This document shows, in pieces, positions 18,001 through 24,442 of a stretch of 51,068 nt of DNA. Every line of letters starts with the position of its first letter. The stretch's first letter is position 1. The position numbers and the translations under genes are program-made. Location of the stretch: assembly GCA_008363385.1 (NCBI GenBank), contig RHKY01000035.1:1-51068 (forward strand), written 5' to 3'. Source of the stretch: Acidobacteriota bacterium (GTDB taxonomy: Bacteria; Acidobacteriota; Thermoanaerobaculia; UBA5066). The notes under the pieces are model-generated. The model searched no databases, was not told where the DNA came from, and saw only the letters and a program-made list of their open reading frames with translations.

Positions 18001-18615
18001 CTTCGACCGCGCCTCCTCGGAGAGGTCCTGGTAGAGGTCGCCGAGAAATCGGGTGCCCGCCGAGGGGTCCTCGAAGTCGTGGACGGTCGCGTCGCTTCCC
18101 GGCGCAAGCTCCTTCCAGAACTTCAGCAGGCCCGCCGCCCCGTCGGCCGTCGGCGAGAGGGTGAGGGCCGGGTTGTGCCTCCGGTCGAAGAGGTGCCGCG
18201 CCCCCGGCAGCCGGCCGACCTCCTCGAAGACCGAGAGGAGGTACTCGCGCTCGGCGTGGGCAGGGTTCCTCCGCAGGTGCTCCTCGTAGTGCCCCTGCGC
18301 CAGCGCCCGGAGCGACGGCGTCGTCCCCCAGAGGTACCGGTGCGGGACGCCCCCCCTCGCGTCGAGGAAGCCGTTGTCCTCCAGGAACCGGACGAAGACC
18401 GTCGAGAGCACCCACGCCACCGCCGCCTGCGTGAGCGGGTCCTCCCGCCAGGCCTCGTAAGCCATCCCCGTCCGCCCCGCGGCCCGGGCCCGCGCGTACT
18501 CCTCGCGAAGGTGCCTCTCCGTCGCGGCGTCGGCGTCCGCCCGAGCCCGGAAGTCCGCCACCAGCCGCCCCGTGAGCCGCTGGAGGTCGGCGAGAAGGCG
18601 CTTGGGGTCGATCAA
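15010..18615 (-). CDS. pglX: BREX-2 adenine-specific DNA methyltransferase PglX
   Basis: Encodes 1201 residues. Methyltransferase motif I is DPACGSGHF (240-248), a GVDLNPFA motif follows (282-289), and the catalytic motif IV is NPPY (380-383), typical of N6-adenine enzymes. The length and the N-terminus (IDPKRLLADLQRL) fit the PglX family. PglX marks host DNA and is needed for phage exclusion in BREX. In Streptomyces it is toxic without PglZ (established knowledge). I choose a TTG start at 18615 that overlaps the stop of the AbrB-like gene (TTGA), with GAGGAAG upstream. The ORF extends 53 codons further, but that part is antisense-like and overlaps the regulator. The TTG start plus overlap should keep synthesis low and tied to the regulator. 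Confidence 0.92.
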   Translation of the reverse strand: MIDPKRLLADLQRLTGRLVADFRARADADAATERHLREEYARARAAGRTGMAYEAWREDPLTQAAVAWVLSTVFVRFLEDNGFLDARGGVPHRYLWGTTPSLRALAQGHYEEHLRRNPAHAEREYLLSVFEEVGRLPGARHLFDRRHNPALTLSPTADGAAGLLKFWKELAPGSDATVHDFEDPSAGTRFLGDLYQDLSEEARSKYALLQTPGFVEEFLLDRTLTPAIEELGYEEVSLIDPACGSGHFLLGAFERLASLWQRNQPGLPGPAVAQKALAAVHGVDLNPFAAAIARFRLLVAALGVAGVKRLADAPDLTVNVAVGDSLLHGPRPGVTSEGRATEDRQLALVGEDRFAHLYETEDAEELRRILFRRYSVVVANPPYITVKDAGLNGLYRERFGTCHRQYSLVCPFLERLVDLCERPGAGGRGTAGWLGAIVSNAFMKREFGSKLVEDFLPRHDLTHVLDTSGAYIPGHGTPTVILLMRGRPPVGGTVRAVMGIRGEPTPPDDPAKGLVWTEIVGLVDRPGERGAFVSVSDVERERFAKHPWSLGGGGAAELKSLIDSRSAGSLGALCADIGRTTVVGEDDVWIMSRRDLDRIAEPTLARPLVIGDSVRDWRIEDAPQVIYPYVSLGGPPVESLQGALLRHLWCFRTLLAGRTVFGKSLAVQGRPWWEHLEHYKDKLRTPLSIAFAFVATHNHFVLDRGGKVFKQSAPVIKLPPTATEDDHLGLLGLLNSSTACFWMKQVCHNKGATSDTGILQADPEKFRFEFDGTKLSQFPLTVLTERQRGCVTTLAMELQACGDALGGPWVAEAVERSLNASKPLKDELDAVVARRDAIRSRMVRLQEELDWLCYELYGLLDRGDPAGSLAWTHPIESMPPLAADARPYRRRGMEADESWAAIDRLRWSVLQADHQIGLIERPEYKRRWFRSAGAYDDRNLSDQMLIERALRSWLLDRLEEPRCWPADASGAPSLQSATQLCDRVRHDEGLRRVAELYAGRPDVDLERLVADLALEEAVPYLAAFRYTDDGLRKRLLWERTWDLQRAEDRGEEVGEIPVPPKYAREDFRKGSYWSLRGKLDVPKERFVHYPEAERAVDPAPVLGWAGWDPLQRARALAAYYEKVKAGEAWPKERLVPLLAGLKELVPWLLQWHDEVDPDYGLGMGTWFRQYVEEESRALGLLPEDLPAWRPAAGATRRRRAR

Positions 18616-19070
18616 CGCTTCCTCACGGCGGGACGGGCACGGCCGGTTCGACGGGGGCCAGCCTGCCGGGCGGCCTCCTCCGCATGGTGGGAGAGGATCG
18701 TCTCGTTCATCTGCTCGACGCTCACCGCGCGTTGCCCGGGGCGACGCAGCACCCCGACGACATCCTCGAGGCACCCGCTCGGCCGCCGCCGGAGGGTGAT
18801 GGAGCCGTCCCCTCGGAACCGGAGCTCCAGGCGATCCCCCGGCAGGATCCCGAGGCGCTCCCGGACCTCCCTCGGGATCGTGATCCGCCCGCCCGACGCC
18901 ACCTGGACGCTCGTCTCCGCTTCGCTCCCCCCGATCCCGGGCCTCCGCCTGTTCCGGACCGCACGCTCGACGCCCCGAAGCGTCTCAGGCGAGAGCGGGT
19001 TCGCGCGGACCGCGGCCAGCAGGTCGCGCGCGGTCGATCGTGGGCGGGACGGAACCCGGCGGGACGGCAT
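18612..19070 (-). CDS. AbrB-fold (SpoVT/AbrB) regulator
   Basis: Encodes 152 residues. A SpoVT/AbrB swapped-hairpin DNA-binding domain lies at about 53-95 (SVQVASGGRITIPREV, then GILPGDRLELRF). It is flanked by a 50-residue basic N-terminal extension and a C-terminal tail with EDVVGVLRRPGQRAVSVEQM and HHAEEAARQ. That tail resembles AbrB-type antitoxins that bind a toxin partner, but no cognate toxin follows. Instead the gene overlaps pglX by TTGA. It starts 4 nt after the exported-protein gene. It could repress the operon or serve as a folding or control partner for PglX. Both are inference from domain and position. Confidence 0.82.
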   Translation of the reverse strand: MPSRRVPSRPRSTARDLLAAVRANPLSPETLRGVERAVRNRRRPGIGGSEAETSVQVASGGRITIPREVRERLGILPGDRLELRFRGDGSITLRRRPSGCLEDVVGVLRRPGQRAVSVEQMNETILSHHAEEAARQAGPRRTGRARPAVRKR

Positions 19071-19074
19071 CGCC

Positions 19075-19860
19075 TCAATCCCCGCCGGCCGGCTTCGTTG
19101 CGGCTTCGGGCGCGGGCAACGGCGGCGTCGCTGGCTTTCCGCCGCACTCGATCGCGGCCTTCAGGACGTTCTTCGGGACGCGGGCGGAGAGGTCGGCGAG
19201 CGTGGCCGCGTCCAGGTCGAACGAGATGCAGCTGCGGCGAATCATGGCCTCGACCAGGTCGGGGTCGACCTTCGCCTCGATGAGGCGTTCCATGTCGGCC
19301 CGGGAGAGGGGCTTGGCAGGAGGCGTGGCGCTCCCGGCGGCGGGCGGGGCCGCGGCGGTACGGGCCTTCTCGGCCTCGATCTCGGCGAGCTTCTTCCGCG
19401 CGGCCTCCTGGAAGGCGGTGATGTTCCTGGCCACGTCCTGCGAGGCCCACGCCCCGGGGTACGAGAACCGGAACTGCACGAGGCTGTCCCGCGTCACCCA
19501 CCCGAGGAGGCTCTTGTCGAGCCGCTCGGGCGCGAGCCAGAGGCGGATCATCAGGTTCTCCTCCTCGAAGTCCGAGGGGTCGCAGGCCGCGTTCCGGCGC
19601 GAGTTGGGGTTGGAGTCGATCCTGAGGGAGCTGCCCAGGCTCATCGAGTAGCCCCCGTCCGGGAGCGCCTGGACCCAGCCCGCCGGGCGGCGGGGGAACG
19701 GCTTGTCGCCGCTCGGCTTGGCGTAGACGGGCACGTCGGGCGGGATCAGGAAGCCCACGCACGACCCGACCGCCAGGGCCGGCCTGGCCAGGAGGGGTGT
19801 CACGAGAAGGGCGGCAAGGGCGATCCCGGCGACGGAGCGGCGGGCGGAGCGGTTCGTCAC
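19075..19860 (-). CDS. Exported protein inside the BREX operon
   Basis: Encodes 261 residues from a GTG overlapping the pglW stop as GTGA. Residues 1-31 are a clear signal peptide: basic NRSARR, then a long Ala/Leu core ending ARPALA. The mature protein starts VGSCVGFLIPPDVPVYAKP and includes GWVTRDSLVQF, an SH3-like pattern. A helical, Glu/Lys/Ala-rich linker and a Pro-rich spacer follow. The C-terminal segment (SRADMERLIEAKVDPDLVEA onward to VPKNVLKAAIECGG) has the same style of repeat as the C-terminus of the exported protein at 26793-27632. I do not recognise a family. It is odd because BREX acts on DNA in the cytoplasm. Either it is a passenger fused into the operon by overlap, or an envelope partner of PglW. 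Confidence 0.8.
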   Translation of the reverse strand: MTNRSARRSVAGIALAALLVTPLLARPALAVGSCVGFLIPPDVPVYAKPSGDKPFPRRPAGWVQALPDGGYSMSLGSSLRIDSNPNSRRNAACDPSDFEEENLMIRLWLAPERLDKSLLGWVTRDSLVQFRFSYPGAWASQDVARNITAFQEAARKKLAEIEAEKARTAAAPPAAGSATPPAKPLSRADMERLIEAKVDPDLVEAMIRRSCISFDLDAATLADLSARVPKNVLKAAIECGGKPATPPLPAPEAATKPAGGD

Positions 19861-22800
19861 GAGACCTCCTCGTGGCGCGTGCCGGCCGTCGCCTGCGCCT
19901 CGATCCAGGCGAGGGGGACGCGGGCCCACTGGTTGGGGGTGAGGACGGGGATGGCGACGCCGTCGAGGACGGGGCGGTCGGTCTGCTCGTCGGCCGGGAC
20001 GAGGACCCAGGCGGCGCCCTTGCCCCCGGGGCTGGTGACGCGGTCGCGGAGGCGGTCGAGGACGTCGAGCCGGCGGTACCGGACGAGGAGGCCCGGCTCG
20101 GTCAGGAGCAAGCGGTCTCCCGAGGCCGCGAGCGCCTCCTCCAGGCGCGGGAGGGCGTTGCCGACGAGCGTCCGGAGCTTCGTCCCCTCGGGGCCGTCGG
20201 CGGGGGCCGCGTCGGCCCTCAGGACGGCGTCCCACTTCACCTTCTTCGATTCGGCCGTGGCCTTGAGCGCGTCGAGGAAGAGCCGGTCGAGGGAGCGGAT
20301 CTCGATCCCGGCGCGGGCGGCGATCGCCTCGCGGGCACGGGTCAGCTCGCGCTCGGGAGCGAGGAGGACGAGGTACCCGCCCTCGCGGGCCGCCTGCGCG
20401 AGGCGCCGGTCGAACTCGGCGGCCGGATCGTCGCGGGTGGGGACGTGCACGGGCACGGTCGTGGGCGCGGTCTTCGGGAGGGAGGTAAGGCCGTACGTCG
20501 GCTCCGGCGCCTCGTAGGCCCCGCCTCCGGCCGGGTCGGCCTTCCAGCGGAGGTCGAGCTTCGCCTCCTCGATCAGGGCGTCGAGGGCGGGGCGGTCGGG
20601 CAGGGGCTGCGACTCCGGGTACCGGGAGAGGACGCGCGCGCGGAGGTCCTCGACCGGGATCCGCTTGGCGCCGACGACGGCCCCGGCGGCGAGCCTGAGC
20701 GCCCGGCCCGCCGCGAGGCCGCGGGGGTAGACCTCCAGCCGGCTGGACGAGGCGGCGTTCCTCGACACGGCCGCCGCGAGCCGGACGAGGCGGACCGGGG
20801 GCGGCAGGAGGAGGTCCTTCGGGAAGGGGACGGCCTGGAGCGCCTCCTGCGCCCGGACGGGAGAGGCGAGGGGGTCGAGGGCCGCGAGCGCGTCGGCCTC
20901 CTTCCCCAGCCGCGCGGCCCAGTCGGCGAGGCGCTCGTCCCGGACGAGGAGGAGCGCCCCGCCCACGCGGTGCTGCGTCCAGGCAGGGACCTTCAGCCCC
21001 CTCTCGGTCTCGAGGGCCGCGCGGACGACCGCCCGCACCCGGACCGACCGCTCGGGCTCCAGCGCGGAGGAGCCGCGGGAGGCGAGGACCGCCGCCTCCA
21101 CCTCGGCCACCGTGGCCGCGCCGGAGTGGGCGTCGAGGACCTCGGCCACTTCGCGGCGCAGGCGCGTGACGTTCCTGTTCTTCGCCCAGACCTCGCGGAA
21201 CTTCCCCGCCGTGACCGAGACCTGCGGCTGGGTGACGCGGAGGTGGCGAGCGATCTCCTTCTGCGTGGGGAGGAGGCCGGGAGGGACGCCGGGGACCGGC
21301 TCCAGGCCGAGGTAGAAGGCGAAGACCTTCGGCTCGGTCGTGGCCCCCTTGCCGAACCGGCGGTGGGCCACCTGCTCGAACAGCTCGTCGACCGACTCGG
21401 CGAGCGGCACCTCGGGCTCCGTCTCGGTCCCGGTCGGTGGGGGCTTCTTCTCCCCCCCGCGTGAGAGCTCCGGGAGGAGGGCGACGAGCCTCTCGCGGGC
21501 CTCCAGCAGCTCGACCCGGCTCGTCCGGCCGGCGCCGCGGACGCGCCTCAGCCACCACTCGGACGTGCCGAGGAGGTCGCGGACGGTGAGGATCCGCGCG
21601 CGCTCCAGGAGCCCCACCGACCGTGCCGACAGGGGCAGCTCGGAGAGCGGCGTCTCGGCCCGCGCCGCAGCCCAGGCCGCCTCGGCGTCGACGGGGTGCG
21701 TGACGGCGGTGGTGGGCCGCTCGGCCGCCGCGAAGGCCGCCCGCCAGGCGGCCAGCATCTCGCTGGCGTTGTCGAACCGCTTCTTCGGGTCGCGCCGGAA
21801 GGCACGGGTGAAGAAGGCCGCGAGCGGCTCGCGGACGGCCGGGTCGAACGCCTCGACGTCGATCGTCGCCTCCACCTTCAGGCTGGCGGGGTCGCTCCGG
21901 CCGTCGCCCCAGCGCGGGTGGCCGCCAGTGGCCATCTCGTGGAGCGTCGTCGCCACGGCCCACCGCTCGGCCGCGAGGTCCCACCGCTGGGGCTTCCTCA
22001 GCGGCAGGAAAGGGTCGAGGTACGGCCGAGTCCCGGCCCGGATCGACTCCAGCGGGGCGCGGGAGAGCGAGAAGTCGAAGAGGACGAGGTGGAGCGCCTC
22101 GTCGCTGCCGCCGATCGTGATGCCGAGGTTCTCGGGCTTCACGTCGCGGTGCGGGATGCCGGTCTCCTCCAGGTAGACGAGGGCGCGGAGCAGGTCCTCG
22201 CCCCACCGCGGCAGCTGGTCGAGGAGGAGCGCGCCGTCGCGCCGGAGGCGGTCGCGCAGCGTCTCGTCCCCCGCGAAGCCGAGGAGTATCCCCGTCCTGC
22301 CGAACAGCTCGGCCTTGCCGCGGTACGGGACGATGCCGGGGTGGCGGAGCTTGTCGAGGACCTCGGCCTCCTCGTCCAGCCGGCGGCTCAGGTCGGGCGA
22401 GAGAGCGAGCTTGAGAACCATCTCCCGTCCGTCCCGCTCGACGAGGAAGGCCATCGCCGTCGAGCCGGTGCCGAGCCGGCGCTTCACGGTGAAGCCGCCG
22501 GGGAGGAGGCTTCCCGGGACGGCGGCCTCGGGGTCGCTCACGGCCCCGTCCGAGGGGCGCGTCAGCTCGTCCTCTACCGCGTCGAGCCCCGAGAGGAACT
22601 CGGCCGCGCTGGCGAGCCTTCGCGTCGTGTCGGGGTCGGTCGCCTCGCGGACCAGCTTCTGGAGCGACAGCGGGACGCCGTCCGTCCCGGCGGAGAGGAC
22701 CAGCCCCTGGCCGGGCCGCAGGACCTCGGACATCTGCAGAGGGCTCTCGGCGGGGGGCTTGCCGGAGAAGAGCCGGAAGGCCAGCGCCCCGAGCGAGAAG

Positions 22801-24050
22801 ACGTCCAGGTCGACGCCGTCGGCGTCGCGGGCCGAGAGGGCCTCGGGCGCCATGTAGACCGCGGCGGCGTCCTCGACGAGCTGGTCGAGGTGCTCGGTGC
22901 CGGTGACGCCGCGCGACGTGGACGAGGCCGCCTCGCGGACGCCCGTCTGCCAGTTGAAGACCTTCACCCTCGGCGCCTCGGCGGCCGGGTCGAGGACGAG
23001 GAGGCTCCAGGGCGAGAGCGCGCGGTGCAGGATCCCCTTTCCGTGGGCGTACCGCAGCGTCTCGCCCACCGTCCTGAGGACGTGGAGCCGCTGGTCGACG
23101 GTGAGGGCGTCGCCTCGCTCGCGGAGGTACCGGTCGAAGCGGAGCGAGCCCTCGGCCGGCTCGAAGAGGAGCGCGGGGCCGAGGTCGGACTCGACGTACT
23201 CGTGGACGCGCAGGACGCCGGGGTGGTCGGCCGACTGCAGCAGCTCGAACTCGCGCCGGGCGGCCTTGAGGACCGTCTCCCGCGCGACGGCGCTCCCCGC
23301 GGGCGCGGCGTAGATCCTGACGCGGCGCCGGACGCCCGGAAGGCTCCGGTGCCGGGCCGAGAAGTCCTGGAAGAGGGCGCCCTCGAGGACGAGCTCCTCC
23401 AGCTCGTAGTCCCCCACCCGGCGCGTGCTCGGCCGCTCGCGGATCCCGGCGTTCTCGACGGCGCGCGTCAGCGCCCGCGCCAGCGCCGTGTCGACCGCGC
23501 GGCGGCGCGGGGCGCCGGAAAGGCCGGACGGGACGCGGGTCAGCTCGGCGACGACGCCCGGCAGCCCCGAGCCCGGCCTCCCTTCTTCCGGCTCGCGGCC
23601 GAAGACGCGGGCGCGCGCCTCGGGCGGGAGCTTCACGTCGAGCGAGGGGGCCGAGCAGAAGACGACCGGCTCCACCCACGGCACGTCGCGGGGGTCGACG
23701 TCCTTGCCGTTCTGGAGGAGCGTCTTCAGCCGCTTGGCCTTGAGGTTCGTCAGGAAGACGGGGTTGTCGACGTGGTGGACCTTCTTCTCGAATCGCCAGA
23801 CCCAGCCCCCCGCGTCCCCCGAGATCGACCCCGGGCGGCTCTTGACCTCGACCACGAAGAAGCCCGACGGCCCGAGGACGAGGAGGTCCACCTCGTTCAG
23901 CGACCCGTCGAGGCCGACGAACTCGACGTTCGTCCACGCCCGGTAAGGCTCGAAGTCCGGCAGCCGTTCCCGGACGTACTCCAGCGCCTCCTGCTCCCAC
24001 GGGAACCGGGACGGCTGAACCTGCTTCCAGCGCTGCGACGTGGGCTTCAG
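19857..24050 (-). CDS. pglW: BREX-2 NERD-tandem kinase PglW
   Basis: Encodes about 1397 residues from a proposed CTG start. The order is: NERD nuclease-related domain (about 15-120, with WEQEALEYV, NEVDLLVL and VEVKSRPG); a degenerate kinase-like domain (about 215-490) with HRALSPWS (342-349) where HRDLKPxN is expected and FNW in place of DFG; and a second kinase domain (about 520-775) with GTGSTAMAF, the lysine in VLKLAL, HRDVKPEN (634-641) and DFS in place of DFG. A helix-hairpin-helix/alpha-CTD-like part (about 800-855) and an HTH-like stretch (about 926-955, PTQKEIARHLRVTQPQVSV) follow. PglW is the kinase of BREX type 2. A GTG at 23891 would remove conserved NERD residues, and the frame has no ATG, GTG or TTG between its upstream stop (24093-24095) and that GTG. 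The stop overlaps the exported-protein start (GTGA). Confidence 0.88.
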   Translation of the reverse strand: MKPTSQRWKQVQPSRFPWEQEALEYVRERLPDFEPYRAWTNVEFVGLDGSLNEVDLLVLGPSGFFVVEVKSRPGSISGDAGGWVWRFEKKVHHVDNPVFLTNLKAKRLKTLLQNGKDVDPRDVPWVEPVVFCSAPSLDVKLPPEARARVFGREPEEGRPGSGLPGVVAELTRVPSGLSGAPRRRAVDTALARALTRAVENAGIRERPSTRRVGDYELEELVLEGALFQDFSARHRSLPGVRRRVRIYAAPAGSAVARETVLKAARREFELLQSADHPGVLRVHEYVESDLGPALLFEPAEGSLRFDRYLRERGDALTVDQRLHVLRTVGETLRYAHGKGILHRALSPWSLLVLDPAAEAPRVKVFNWQTGVREAASSTSRGVTGTEHLDQLVEDAAAVYMAPEALSARDADGVDLDVFSLGALAFRLFSGKPPAESPLQMSEVLRPGQGLVLSAGTDGVPLSLQKLVREATDPDTTRRLASAAEFLSGLDAVEDELTRPSDGAVSDPEAAVPGSLLPGGFTVKRRLGTGSTAMAFLVERDGREMVLKLALSPDLSRRLDEEAEVLDKLRHPGIVPYRGKAELFGRTGILLGFAGDETLRDRLRRDGALLLDQLPRWGEDLLRALVYLEETGIPHRDVKPENLGITIGGSDEALHLVLFDFSLSRAPLESIRAGTRPYLDPFLPLRKPQRWDLAAERWAVATTLHEMATGGHPRWGDGRSDPASLKVEATIDVEAFDPAVREPLAAFFTRAFRRDPKKRFDNASEMLAAWRAAFAAAERPTTAVTHPVDAEAAWAAARAETPLSELPLSARSVGLLERARILTVRDLLGTSEWWLRRVRGAGRTSRVELLEARERLVALLPELSRGGEKKPPPTGTETEPEVPLAESVDELFEQVAHRRFGKGATTEPKVFAFYLGLEPVPGVPPGLLPTQKEIARHLRVTQPQVSVTAGKFREVWAKNRNVTRLRREVAEVLDAHSGAATVAEVEAAVLASRGSSALEPERSVRVRAVVRAALETERGLKVPAWTQHRVGGALLLVRDERLADWAARLGKEADALAALDPLASPVRAQEALQAVPFPKDLLLPPPVRLVRLAAAVSRNAASSSRLEVYPRGLAAGRALRLAAGAVVGAKRIPVEDLRARVLSRYPESQPLPDRPALDALIEEAKLDLRWKADPAGGGAYEAPEPTYGLTSLPKTAPTTVPVHVPTRDDPAAEFDRRLAQAAREGGYLVLLAPERELTRAREAIAARAGIEIRSLDRLFLDALKATAESKKVKWDAVLRADAAPADGPEGTKLRTLVGNALPRLEEALAASGDRLLLTEPGLLVRYRRLDVLDRLRDRVTSPGGKGAAWVLVPADEQTDRPVLDGVAIPVLTPNQWARVPLAWIEAQATAGTRHEEVS

Positions 24051-24058
24051 GGCCGTTG

Positions 24059-24066
24059 CCTCCTCC
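24059..24066 (-). promoter_or_regulatory. Strong Shine-Dalgarno that decides the pglW start
   Basis: On the minus strand this reads GGAGGAGG and ends 8 nt before an in-frame CTG (24048-24050). Spacing and strength are ideal, and the NERD-family residues conserved in PglW begin a few codons after that CTG, so it supports a non-canonical CTG start. Confidence 0.55.
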
Positions 24067-24226
24067 GCGCGTCGTTGGGACTCTCCGGGCCGTCAGGGAC
24101 CAAACGAGAGAGTAGGACGAATCGACGGTCCGAACCAGAGGCTGGCGCCGGAATCAGGAGGTCGACACGGGCATGAGATCCGCTTGGACGCGAAAGCATC
24201 CCCCGAACGGGTGATGTCTGCGACGT

Positions 24227-24255
24227 GCGCACGGACAGATGGTGTCCATGTGCGC
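24227..24255. repeat. REP-like hairpin, right flank of BREX locus
   Basis: The core GGACA-GATGG-TGTCC (24233-24247) is the exact reverse complement of the core at 575-589, including the loop. An outer GCGCAC / GTGCGC pair extends the stem after a 2-nt bulge. It lies in the intergenic region between pglW and the next rightward gene. Confidence 0.5.
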
Positions 24256-24442
24256 CTTCTCGTGATCCAACGGATCCCGTTGGGACCCGTCCGGCTGGTT
24301 CATCCGGCTCATCGGCGGCTGCCTGTGCCAGGCATACATTGGGTTGACCGGCCCTCGGGGATTGTGATCGCCACGTACAACCCCGTCAGGACATCACGAT
24401 CGAGATCGGGTCCGCGCGAACCCGGAGAACGGAGGAGATCAG

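Larger units (their letters stand above)
1107..24050 (-). other. BREX type 2 (Pgl) defence locus with passenger genes
   Basis: Thirteen co-oriented genes. The six core genes, in transcription order, are pglW, pglX, pglY, pglZ, brxD and brxHI, which is the canonical BREX type 2 set and order. brxA, brxB, brxE, brxF, brxL and brxP were not seen. Between pglW and pglX sit an exported protein and an AbrB-fold regulator. Between pglX and pglY sit an AIPR protein, a 63-aa ORF, a VapBC-like pair and a DUF4143 ATPase. Most junctions overlap by 4 nt or are separated by 3-4 nt, which indicates one long polycistronic unit. The larger gaps, where internal promoters could sit, are 47 nt (pglX-AIPR), 74 nt (vapC-ATPase) and 121 nt (ATPase-pglY). 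Confidence 0.9.
24051..24442. other. Divergent intergenic region right of the BREX locus
   Basis: A 392-nt gap between the divergent pglW and 24443 genes. It holds the pglW Shine-Dalgarno and the REP-like hairpin at 24227-24255, and it should contain both promoters. I could not identify a convincing -35/-10 pair for either: a TTGACC at 24344-24349 has no good -10 at 16-18 nt. There is no ORF with a plausible start and coding-like composition. The stretch is less GC-rich than the genes on either side. Confidence 0.5.

Noticed and set aside
16978-20517. A 1179-codon plus-strand ORF
   Set aside because: Runs antisense through pglX, the AbrB-like gene and the exported protein; no motifs.
19857-23891. 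GTG at 23891 as the pglW start
   Set aside because: It would remove NERD-family residues that are clearly encoded upstream, and it has no good Shine-Dalgarno.
1107-24050. Classification as BREX type 6 or type 1
   Set aside because: brxA, brxB, brxE and brxL are absent, while a NERD-kinase PglW is present, which fits type 2.
24344-24372. Promoter for the 24443 gene from TTGACC
   Set aside because: No acceptable -10 hexamer at 16-18 nt.
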